A stretch of 64,000 nucleotides of DNA from Acanthaster planci (taxonomy: Eukaryota; Echinodermata; Asteroidea; Valvatida; Acanthasteridae): NCBI RefSeq assembly GCF_001949145.1, contig NW_019091516.1:167196-231195 (forward strand). The letters run 5' to 3'. Positions 45,515-55,873 of this stretch are shown here, one piece after another. The translations under genes were made by a program, and so were the position numbers. Numbering within the stretch: position 1 is the stretch's first letter; the number at the start of each line of letters is the position of its first letter. The notes below the pieces were generated by a model. The model searched no databases, had not been told where the DNA came from, and saw only the letters and a program-made list of their open reading frames with translations.

Positions 45515-48500
45515 TCCCACCTCTTACCTGCCTACATGTACATGTACCCCTCCTCAACTTCCAACTCACTGTATTGAGACTAACCTTGTTCCCAGTTGTG
45601 TCAAGCAGTGTGCCCCCCTGGCCTGCTCTCCAATCCCGGTTTTTTAATTAGCTTGTTCTACATTTTGGATGCATATTTTAATTTGGAATAATCTAGTGGC
45701 TGATGGCCTGTTGAAATTTATGTTCACTTTTGTACTGTACAGTATGCTGTGTCTACAAGTCAATTCTGCAAGGTGTTGAGGACCACAATACATGTACATG
45801 ATTTTGAAAAAATTATCCTGCCAGTTTGCAGAATTTGCATGTACACGTACATGTACATGTATAAACATTTCAAATGAATTTTAACCAAGTGGAAAAATTA
45901 GGGACTATGTACCGTAATTAAGTTCACGTGTATGAGTACTTTTATTTGGAAATTTGTATCCTTGTGAAGACATGGCTTTGTTCTCCAATACTAATTCAGT
46001 CGCGTATGAAACAATGTTTTCAAAATGCTCCCATTTCAACATGAATCACTCTCCAGGGACTGAAATGTGACCGAATGTCCCTTACATGAAACGCTTCAGT
46101 TTGCGACAGATTCTTACACATTAAAAATTTCTCCTTTTTGAGCAATTTCCAAACATCAGTTTCGTGAAACCCTTGTGGAGACCTACATATATACACTTTT
46201 TAGAAATTCCTTGTGGAGACCTATTCAACCCATTCTTCTGGGTCTCCGCAAAAGCACCGTATTTCAAAACGTTGTGTGTGAAAGCACATACTACGGTACA
46301 TGCAAGACCAAACACCAGGTGCATATATGTACACAATGTAAAGTAGTTATTCACTATACCGGTACATTCACACATGTCACATGTATGAGTATGTTGCTTA
46401 AGCTTTACAAAATCAGGGCATGGGAAGAATGTTTTTTATCCAGCCACTATACTACTGAAGATTTGAAACAAAGTGAAAATGACCTGTAAAGATGGGGTTT
46501 CAATTTGGCCTCCTGCATACATGTACATGCATAAATGCCAGCTCTTCAATTTATTTCTCACTTGTGCAACTGTTATTTTGGGCTTTATCATATACATGTA
46601 CATACATGTACATGTACATGTGCAATTTAACAATATCAGCTTGACCTATGCACTCCAGGTGCATCTTAACATGATGTGATGCACATGTACATGTATGCCT
46701 CAATGCTTGCACTCGTAGCTGGCGCTCACAAGTACCATCAGTGCCCGAAGGTGAGCTGCTTCACCTTGAGATGTGGCCACTCCTACAGGCCTCCTTGTGA
46801 TCATGCAGTGTGCTCTGGCAGGGACAAGAGAGAACCATTTTTCTCTGCATCCTCCAAGGACCTTAACTGGGATACTCCGATCCTCCCCCCCACCTCCCCG
46901 GAGGGTAAAGGATGTCCGTGTTAAGTGTGGAATGCATTGGCCTAAGTCTCCTGAGTTGAGTGTGAAATTCCCCGAAGCAAGATCGATGCTTTCCAATTGG
47001 ATTTATCTGACGTTGAGTGAGAAAGGGGGATAGTGAATCATCTGAACCTTGTTTTTTTGTTCAGAAATTGCATTTACATGTAACTGCACTTGGGAGTTAC
47101 AGTGTTCATCGTGCGGCCTTGTTTACTTCTCCCAGAATTTGCATCCTGGTACCCGGTACCTTATAATGCAAAGATAAAGACACAAAATTAAAATGAAGAC
47201 ATTTACAACCAACTCGTCTTCTCATATTTGGACTGGGTAAGAGCTGCATGTACATGTTTGTGCATGTACATGTACATGCGTGTCCATAAATTTCAATAGT
47301 AAACAGAAATTCAGTATCATTTCGCACCCCTGTTGCAAGATTATTAAGATTGTTTTTACTTGTACACGTATGCCAGTAAACGTTACACGTACTGGTACAT
47401 GTACGTGTGTGTGTGTACATAAACAGTGGGGTTTGAGGAAATCTCATTTACCAATTTTTGAACATCTTCACAGTAAAAGCCACCAGAAGCAGTGGACATG
47501 GACATGTACCGTTACATGCACAGGTAGCAATATTTTGATGTACTGTACAGTGTACCTTACATGTACATGTTAAGGTACATGTAGTGTACACATGCATATT
47601 TCATTTTTATCACAGAATCAGGAGCAATTCAAGAAATTGAGTGGAGACTAGTGGGGGTACAGTTTCATCATCCTCTGCAATTAAGCCTGCCAGGTACCGT
47701 CCCAGTACCTGTATTTGGAATCTTAATTGGCGTCTCAGCTGAACCTACATGTGTGTGCAACTTAATTTACCTCGTATTAGTATGGTACATGTACCGTACA
47801 TGTACATACACGTCGATTGAATACATGTACATTAGTATTAACGTACGTACGCATACTTATTATAACTGCGATGTTGACCACACTACCAGCAAAACTTGTG
47901 TTTTATCGGTAAGACGTCAATATTTCATTGTGCGTCTGTCGACTGAATGAAATTGACACTCTTAAAAACAAGTACTGGTACCCGTTAACCAAGAGAACAA
48001 CATGCAACACCCCTACAGTAAACACGCGCTGCTAAAGTAATTACAGTTTATTGTGCTAGCACTTTGCATGCATACACGTACATGTACATGTATGAAGGAC
48101 AGTTCACAATTAACCAGGCGTGATGGATTTTTCTGGCTGCCATGGCGAAGAAGTGTGTTAATTGATATTCTCAGGAATGAAATATTGAATGTTGTGGTTA
48201 TTGAAAATGTACAAAATTTAGTTGGAAAGAAGGGACCGTCTGACACGTCTGATGTTGTCATCATAGCTGTTTTGCTTTGTTGTCATCTTTTTAGTGTCTT
48301 GTATGATACAAGGGTCATTGCGTGTCAATTAGCCTTTTGCGAGTTAACTTTGACCCAAATCTGGTACACTGAGTTTGTTAAATTCTCGTGAACATAACAA
48401 CTTGAATTCTCCTGACTAAAACCACTGTTGCTATACCTCATGATTCGGGGCAGCCTTTTTCTTAGTTACATAAGACATGCCTTGCAACAATACACTGTTC

Positions 48501-48689
48501 TCAATGGATAAGAAGGGCACGAAGGAACCAGTCCATTCCAGAGATGGTACGTGGTCACAATGCAAAAGCTTGCCCCAAATCACGAGGTATAGCAACAGTG
48601 TCTTTAGTCTGGGGAATTCAGATCATTATGTTTATGTGCAGTCATATCACTCAGTGCACCAGATTTTATTCAAATTTAACTCGAAAATG
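45515..48689. other. NCX intron 2, nothing recognised
   Basis: No exon recognised. A short repeated CCTTGTGGAGACCTA occurs at about 46171 and 46209. 46720-46990 is GC-richer than its surroundings, with an open frame of no recognised family. Hexamer tracts at about 45790, 45838-45860, 46517-46621, 46683, 47248-47280, 47392-47405, 47520-47580, 47783-47830, 48075. Confidence 0.4.
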
Positions 48690-49285
48690 GCTCATTCAAT
48701 ATGCTTTAGGACTTCACCATCACTGATTGAAATGAAATTGGTCAATTTATAGTTTTTGAGATACAGGTTAAGGAACTTTTGACTAATTAGTGGACCTGCT
48801 TTGTTTGGACAGCCGTTTCTCCTGAAGTATAGCACCAACAGAGATAAAATTTACTTGGAACATGTACTTGATTTTAAAGCTCTTGAAATGTTGCTAACAT
48901 CATAAGCTACAATGAAAAAAATGCATAAATTTTGAAAAATATGAATTTTTGCAAATCAAAGTCAAAGGTCATATATTTGCATAATTTTTTGGTGGTACCA
49001 GTACGTGGAAAAATTTTGATTTTATTTTATGAATGAAGGCCATTTCAAGAGCTTTAAAATATGATGAAAATTTTATCTCTGTCAGTGCTTTACTTCAGAA
49101 GATATGGCTGTCCGAATAAAGCAGGTCAAGCTACAGTACATGTACATTAGTCAAAGTTTGTTAACCCGTATTTCAAAAACAAGTTGATCGACTGATGTAA
49201 AATTTCAGTTTTGGGGGTTTCTCAAGGAATCCAATCAGTACACCGAATTTTGTTTCAATCCGTGATGGTCAGGGTCAAAAGCATG
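48690..49285. repeat. Long inverted repeat (fold-back), ~600 bp
   Basis: The two halves are imperfect reverse complements centred near 48960. Matching arm blocks, outer to inner: ACCATCACTGATTGAAATGA (48717-48736) with the reverse complement of TTTCAATCCGTGATGGT; GTTTTTGAGATACAGGTTAA with TTAACCCGTATTTCAAAAAC (49160-49179); GACCTGCTTTGTTTGGACAG (48793-48812) with CTGTCCGAATAAAGCAGGTC; AACAGAGATAAAATTT with AAATTTTATCTCTGTC (49068-49083); and TTTTAAAGCTCTTGAAATG with CATTTCAAGAGCTTTAAAA (49041-49059). No ORF of note. It is either a fold-back DNA transposon or MITE with very long terminal repeats, or a source of double-stranded RNA. Confidence 0.85.
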
Positions 49286-50141
49286 TTAAATTGACATAAA
49301 ATAAATGTATCGTTTTAATTTTTTAATAAGTTGTAGACATTAATGCTACATGCACCCCCACAAAACAGATAACATGGAAGTGACAGTAACTCAAACTGGA
49401 TACAACACAAAATTATAGTACAGTTGCCCGCAACAGATAATTGTGCTGAGCAGAGCATGTGCAGCAAGACCATTCACCCAAATTGTCACATTCTCAGCCG
49501 TACATTTCTCACGGCTGTCATCATTTGGATTCCTAACAGTCCAGTTGTATAAGCCCCCATTGGAGTTCTAGGACATGCTTGGACGCTTCTTAAGCCCCAC
49601 GAGTGGGATACTGATGAACTGTTATGGTGATTAGAGGGAATGGCACAGGGCCTATAGGCCCTGTATAGCCCCATCGGGGATGAGGTCTGTACACGTGTAC
49701 TTGTGTCTGTGTGATCATCTGCACTGGAAGGATATAGTGTCTTCAATCTCATCCAACGTTCTCTCTCTTCATCTCTGTCACCTTTCCTTTTGAGCAGCTT
49801 CATACAGTGCAAGAAAAACCTAAATCATTCCTGTCCAATCAGATTTTTAAAAGAAGAAAACGAGTTGTGCCTGAGTAATGCATGCATATTTGGTTGCAAA
49901 GCACACGTTTACAGTTTGAACAAGTGAAGTTGCGCTCTGAAAATGCTAGCAATGTCAGCTCTTTCTAGACTGTCTTTGTGAAATAAAACTTGGAGATACG
50001 GTACTGTACATGTACACGTACCTGTACATGTACATTACAATTTAACAGAATATAGACTCTTAAATACGTATTTCAACATGTTCAAGATACACCTGCAGAG
50101 TGGGCGAATACTCTGCTCATTGCAAGACATGTACAAATGTA
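49286..50141. other. NCX intron 2, nothing recognised
   Basis: A minus-strand frame of 108 codons (49486-49812), in a GC-richer block, starts MHCMKLLKRKGDRDEERE and has no recognised domain. Confidence 0.4.
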
Positions 50142-50549
50142 CATGTTGATACTTGTATCTCTGGTATCCCGTAGTCTCCCATTACAATTGTTACAAAGTA
50201 CCAGCCAATATCCAGCAGTGTACATGCCATATAGTCACAGAGAGCATTGCCTCAAGGATATAGTGTGCTTGTAACCGACTCATCTCCTGCACACTGGTAC
50301 ATGTACCGTACCTACTGGTATACCTGTACTGCACTGGTACATGTACATGTTGATACTTGTATCTCTGGTATCCCGTAGTCTCTCGTTACAATTGTTGCAA
50401 AGTACCAGCCAATATCCAGCAGTGTACATGTCATATAGTCACAGAGAGCATTGCCTCAAGGATATAGTGTGCTTGTAACCGACTCATCTCCTGCACACTG
50501 GTGTATGTACCATACCTACTGGTACACCTGTACTGCACTGGTACATGTA
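50142..50549. repeat. 204-bp direct tandem duplication
   Basis: Units 50142-50345 and 50346-50549 are collinear without indels and differ at only a handful of positions. Examples are TCTCCCATTACAATTG against TCTCTCGTTACAATTG and CTGGTACATGTACCG against CTGGTGTATGTACCA. Each unit ends ...CTGCACTGGTACATGTA, so the breakpoints fall in the palindromic hexamer. A recent duplication, or an assembly artefact. Confidence 0.93.
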
Positions 50550-51529
50550 CAGTGGTGTGGGTCACCAGTAACAGTGATGATGGTAATGATGAACAGGAAA
50601 GGGGAATAAAATGAGCCTTCTCTCTACGAAAAGCAGCTGCATATAAGCACTCTAACTGCCCTACAATATACATGTACATGTATGTGTACATGTACTGTAT
50701 GTGTAAATCCACGTACAATACATATAAAGGTACATACCGACATGCTCTATTCACACACACACCGTACAGTACATGTATGTACGTGTACCGTACCAGTCAG
50801 TACACGTTGTACATTGTACATGTACCGGTATGTACTCTTTATTTCTGGAGAACCTTGAAAAAATACGACTCCACAGATCACACTCATGCAGGGTTGATGA
50901 TGCCTGATGACATTATATTGACACATTTACACATGGACATGCATATATCTTTTTGAATATGGAAGGACTTAGAGGGCTATTGAGATGCACAGGTCATGCC
51001 AAGAATACTGATTCTCTGTGTGAGTGGCTTAGAAATGTCTACTGTTTGGTTTTATAGAGGGGAGTGTGATCGAACAGACTGGCACTCCTTCTGCGCACAA
51101 ACATGTACATGTATTGCTCACTCCTCAGCTGTGCTTCTCATGAAATCCAAGCATAGATTCGTCAAAGTATGAATACAGTACATGTTCTCACTCAACAAAA
51201 CCTTTTAAACGAACCACATGTGAAAAATATTGTGAAAGATATTGTTGCCCAAAAAACAAACGATGCGAAATCGCTAGGACAGTCAACGAAACAACGTGTA
51301 CATATATGCATAGGTATGTACAGCTAATCTGCATTCTGTGCACACACTGTTATCTACATGTATACTGGTACCATAGATTACTGACAATCCAGCGCCATGA
51401 AAGAGATCAAGAAGGATTACACATGCGGTGCCAGTACCAGTCACTTTTATTGGATAAAGAAACACTTTCTGCCTACATGTAACCGATCACAGACGTTCTT
51501 GGAAATACAATCTACATTTGCCGGTACAT
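50550..51529. other. NCX intron 2, nothing recognised
   Basis: Palindromic tracts at about 50668-50705 and 50762-50830; no exon. Confidence 0.4.
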
Positions 51530-51612
51530 GGGCGATTCCGGGAGTTCAAGGTCTAAAGGTGTGACATTTTCATGCCCCTTTTACATCTGACTTTTAATTG
51601 TTATTTGTTTGT
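51530..51612 (-). mobile_element. MITE of the ATTCCAGAAATTAGGGG family, copy 4 (truncated, reversed)
   Basis: GGGCGATTCCGGGAGTTCAA-GGTCTAAAGGTGTGACATTT, then TTTTACATCTGACTTT and TTGTTATTTG, matches the reverse complement of the right half of copy 2 (27636-27863). The rest is lost. Confidence 0.6.
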
Positions 51613-53253
51613 GTTGTGAAGTTGACATTCTTTTGACCTCACAACATTTAGCCGGACAGTTTGACATGGTTTAATGCCCTCAGTAAACTTGTGAGGAAAT
51701 GTGACATTGGAGACCATCATGCAAGCATCTTGCAACATTGGACAACAAGAATCACATTTCCTGGCCGCTGACCAGCTATTCTAAAAACCCAAGGTAAAAT
51801 CAAGGTCAGTTTACAGCCTTCATCCAGCTTCTAGAGAAGATGGACAAACCGTATACAACTGACCTTCAAGACTAGCCCACCTCCATGTCCAGGTCTTCCC
51901 TGCATGACCAGCTCAAGGCCGTCCAGGAACAGTCCAGGATATTTTTGTTGGTTTGGCACTGACCGGGTAACATGTGGGAAGGCTGTGAGACTCTTTGAGA
52001 CAATCTGGCGAGAAAGTCGCCACAAATTTTTAACATACTGGCAACATACTTACAACATGTAAATTTGTGCACACATATTTGCAAACTTCCGTAAGACTGG
52101 GTTCGAAGAATCCCATGAATGTTTTGAGAAGTTTCATCAACTTTTTATCAACAAATTTGCGAAGTGCCATAACTCCAATATGCCAAATTTCCAAAATTGC
52201 AATTAAAGCCTATAGTATGAGGGTACATGTAGCTAGCAATCCTGTGTTGCATCTTTGTGGCTATATGACCTTTATACATGGTCGGTATTCGGAGGAGTTC
52301 ATTTGAACTAGAAAGTTCGCATCAACATGCATGCTATTACTTGTAGGATGATAAAAATGCCAGCGTGCATGTACATGTGTACCAGTACAATGTACCTGTA
52401 AGAATATACATGTAGATCTGTTAACAGTAGTATTGAGATCAAGACGTGTTTATGAATTGCCATTTTTTATATATATCTGATTGCATTTATATGTACTGGT
52501 ACATTTGTATGTCAATTTTGTGTAATTTTGTAATTTTGTGTAACTTAAATTTGTAAATCGAAGTTGCAATTGCATGTGTACTGGTACATGTACCTGCATA
52601 AATGTGCAGGCTTGCTTTTTTGGTTGATTGAAGAATAATACCCTACCATACATGTACATGTTAGATAGCCATGGAACAGTGGTTTGTAAACTTATTGAGA
52701 AGTCTACCGATTAGAGAGAATACCCTCATCAGGATGAAAACTCATCCATCCAAAACGTGCACTCTACTTAGTGATAACTTACCGGTAGGTTGGTACATGT
52801 AATTCCTGGTAGTTTATTGGACGTACAGTATTGGTATAGAGGTTGAGGTAGTCATCTTTTCGGTAACTGCTTTTGTTAAGAGGGATAGTGCAAAAGGTCT
52901 ACTCATGCGTATCTCTGTTGATGTGCATGATAGCGCCAAAAGTCATGAAAGTTGCTTGAATTTGGTTATTTTGTTGGTTGAAAAGTTTTGCATTCTTCTA
53001 GCTACCGGTATTCATTGATGTGTAAATTCATGGCAGTTAAGCCAGTGAATGCCCCTTTGTCACACATATTTTCAGTAAGCAAAATTGGTATCCAAAATTC
53101 AGACCAGAAACCTCTAACTTTTAACAATGTCTTCCCTAGATAATACCACTCCAGCAGTCCCTTTAATAATGAATAAGCAGACAATTTAAATTGCTAAGGG
53201 CATTTCTCAAAACACTAAGTAACCAAAAATGAACAGCCACTAGTTTTCACTCC
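51613..53253. other. NCX intron 2, nothing recognised
   Basis: No exon; the open frames at 51831-52084 (minus) and 52067-52306 (plus) lack domains. Confidence 0.4.
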
Positions 53254-53835
53254 ATTAACCACTTGCTGCCGAGTGGTTTGAAAAATGCAATACACACAAA
53301 CGGGACATTTTCAAGATTTTCAGTTTTCAAAATTCTCCAAAAATTCATTTCAATTAATGGACATTTACACCCACAAGAATGACTGTTTGGCGCTGCTCTA
53401 ATCTGACGGACAAAATCGAGTATTTCAGTCAGGCTTGTAGCCTTGCCAAAGAACCCAGATTGTGCGCTGTTATGTAACTTTCTTTTGTTCACAAACCTAG
53501 CACAGTACACTGCTGACCTCTTTTCAGTAGGGGCCAGATTAGCGTGCAGCGGTACTGTGTGGCTCATCACTGCAGTGATGGAGCGCTTTTGTCCCAGGTG
53601 GTAATCCGCTTGTGCTAAAATCCCCCAAACCGTGGTATACTGTTTCAAAACAAGGCTGGATTATCTCCACTAGTGAGAGTGAAATACTGTTGGCAATGCC
53701 CAGCAGCCTAGTCTTTTGTTCCAAGTACAGTCTTTTGTCACAAGGCCCACTTCCCTTTGACCGATTTCGGAGACCCCGGCCATGCGCATAAAGCATACGT
53801 GTCCAGTACTGGAAACCCCAGTGGCAAATGGTTAA
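53254..53835. mobile_element. TTAA-flanked piggyBac-like non-autonomous element, copy 2
   Basis: 582 bp. Left end TTAACCACTTGCTGCCGAGT (53254-53273); right end, read inward, TTAACCATTTGCCACTGGGG (53835 backwards). TTAA is present at both borders (53254-53257 and 53832-53835). Collinear with 32328-32870. The minus frames 53247-53648 and 32427-32684 give alignable peptides because they are copies of the same element, not members of a gene family. Confidence 0.85.
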
Positions 53836-54619
53836 GACAAGTTGAAAACTACACAAATGTCAAAGAAAACTTCATCACATGGACTCATTGAGGACTAAAT
53901 GACAAGGATAAAAGGGACAGAGCCTCTCTGGTCATTGTAGGATTCCTGACCTGAAGTATACGCTGCAGGTGCCAAGAAGCATCGCATGTCTGCCACTAAT
54001 GGGAAATCTAATTAGGCATAACTTGGTTACTTCCCCTAACATCGATCAACTATTGGTCATTAGCCGAAAATATATCTTCAGTAGTTGTCCTGCTGCAAAA
54101 AACCTGGTCTTGAGCTAATTGACATGATCCGTATTTGCCAATAGAAGCAATGGTGATATCTGCGTCCGATTTGGGAGCTTGCGTGCGTCATTTGTCCATT
54201 AGGTTCTCCCCCCGTTACTTCATTGCTTGTCGGTTCCCTCCGCTAATTAACGCTCATTAGAATCATCAATGGATATGAGCGGGAATGGTCCATACATGCA
54301 GTCAAACTTAATTTGACGGTTCATACATGTACATGTACTACATGTACTGTACATGTACTTGTTACTTGGTTTTATTGGGCCCCACGTGATGGAGCTGTTA
54401 CGCGAACCGTAAGCATTGTTGGGACAAAATTTTGTCACCATAATGCAGTTTAAATTTCAGGAAATTGTCCATTTTTAGCACAGGGAAGGCCTTGTGGTTA
54501 TTACCTACATGTACATGTACTGTAGGGCTATTGCTGTACACATTGTATGGGGGTATGTCACTGAGCGTCCCTGCATCCCTTCCACTTTGAAGCTACCAGT
54601 GTAACATGTCCGCATCGTG
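53836..54619. other. NCX intron 2; hexamer-poor block with homeodomain-like sites
   Basis: No exon. 54120-54280 is free of hexamer repeats and holds GCTAATTAACGCTCATTAGAA (at 54241), reminiscent of homeodomain binding sites. A regulatory role is speculative. Confidence 0.3.
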
Positions 54620-54816
54620 ACCCTGTCACATCTGAAATACAATTTTCTAAGTTCAGAACACATTCCCTAGTTATAAGAGTGATGAATTGATGCAAATTAC
54701 CGCTACCTGCCAAACAAAAAGAAATAGTTGGAAATCTATTTCACTGATATTTCCATGTCAATTACACAGGTCAGGTGTAACATGGGACACAAAAATGTGA
54801 CACTTTTGGACCCTGA
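54620..54816 (+). mobile_element. MITE of the ATTCCAGAAATTAGGGG family, copy 5 (ends eroded)
   Basis: CCCTGTCACATCTGAAATAC, TTCTAAGTTCAGAACACATT, then GTGTAACATGGGACACAAAA and ATGTGACACTTTTGGACCC follow the order seen in copies 1 and 2. The terminal AATTCCAGAAATTAGGGG is no longer recognisable. Confidence 0.7.
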
Positions 54817-55266
54817 ATAAGCACAAGCACATGTACAGTACATGTACGTACATGTAAAAGCACATGTACATATTTAGTGATCAAGTTGCCCTTTTTTCAG
54901 TTTTGCTTTTTTGTGTGTGGTTTTATTATTGAACTTTGTACAGAATGTGTACATTGTAGGATACTCCCATAATTTCTTTTTCATTCCTTAGAAGCGGCCC
55001 AGCGAGTAAAATCTCACCCATTGACTTTTAAAACCTTGCGATCAAACCAAAAGTCATTATTTGATCCTGTCCAACCTGTATTGTCATTTTTGATGACGAT
55101 TGATCATTACGTCAGACAAATTAGTAAAAAGCAGCCTATTTTAAGGGACATATTTTCATTCTAAACTGCATCACAGTTCCTTGCGTTCTGCAATGTTATT
55201 GTTAATGATGTTCGTTTTTCATACATATACATGTACATGTATACCGATAACTCAAGGATTATGCTG
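54817..55266. other. NCX intron 2, nothing recognised
   Basis: Hexamer tract at about 54830-54855; no exon. Runs into the gap. Confidence 0.4.
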
Positions 55267-55777
55267 NNNNNNNNNNNNNNNNNNNNNNNNNNNNNNNNNN
55301 NNNNNNNNNNNNNNNNNNNNNNNNNNNNNNNNNNNNNNNNNNNNNNNNNNNNNNNNNNNNNNNNNNNNNNNNNNNNNNNNNNNNNNNNNNNNNNNNNNNN
55401 NNNNNNNNNNNNNNNNNNNNNNNNNNNNNNNNNNNNNNNNNNNNNNNNNNNNNNNNNNNNNNNNNNNNNNNNNNNNNNNNNNNNNNNNNNNNNNNNNNNN
55501 NNNNNNNNNNNNNNNNNNNNNNNNNNNNNNNNNNNNNNNNNNNNNNNNNNNNNNNNNNNNNNNNNNNNNNNNNNNNNNNNNNNNNNNNNNNNNNNNNNNN
55601 NNNNNNNNNNNNNNNNNNNNNNNNNNNNNNNNNNNNNNNNNNNNNNNNNNNNNNNNNNNNNNNNNNNNNNNNNNNNNNNNNNNNNNNNNNNNNNNNNNNN
55701 NNNNNNNNNNNNNNNNNNNNNNNNNNNNNNNNNNNNNNNNNNNNNNNNNNNNNNNNNNNNNNNNNNNNNNNNNNNNN
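55267..55777. other. Assembly gap (511 N)
   Basis: Run of Ns. Flanked by TACATGTACATGTA on both sides (about 55229-55240 and 55791-55805), so the gap may have been caused by a hexamer array. Open frames crossing it are artefacts. Confidence 0.99.
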
Positions 55778-55842
55778 CAAGGGTCATTGGTACATGTACA
55801 TGTATGTGTACCATACTTACTGTACACTGTCTACACCGATAT

Positions 55843-55873
55843 TCATACATACATACATACATACATACATACA
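55843..55873. repeat. (CATA)n microsatellite
   Basis: About seven CATA units (TTCATACATACATACATACA...CATGTATG) shortly after the gap. Confidence 0.9.

Noticed and set aside
46676-46990. GC-rich open frame (82 codons, plus strand) as an exon
   Set aside because: No recognised domain, open frames on both strands overlap, and the frame starts inside a hexamer tract.
49486-49812. 108-codon minus-strand frame in a GC-richer block as a gene
   Set aside because: No domain, no splice context and a charged low-information N-terminus; kept only as a note in the regional entry.
32427-53648. Two minus-strand open frames (32427-32684 and 53247-53648) encoding similar peptides, as a small gene family
   Set aside because: Similarity extends over the whole TTAA-bordered elements, including non-coding ends; the frames are by-products of a transposon pair.
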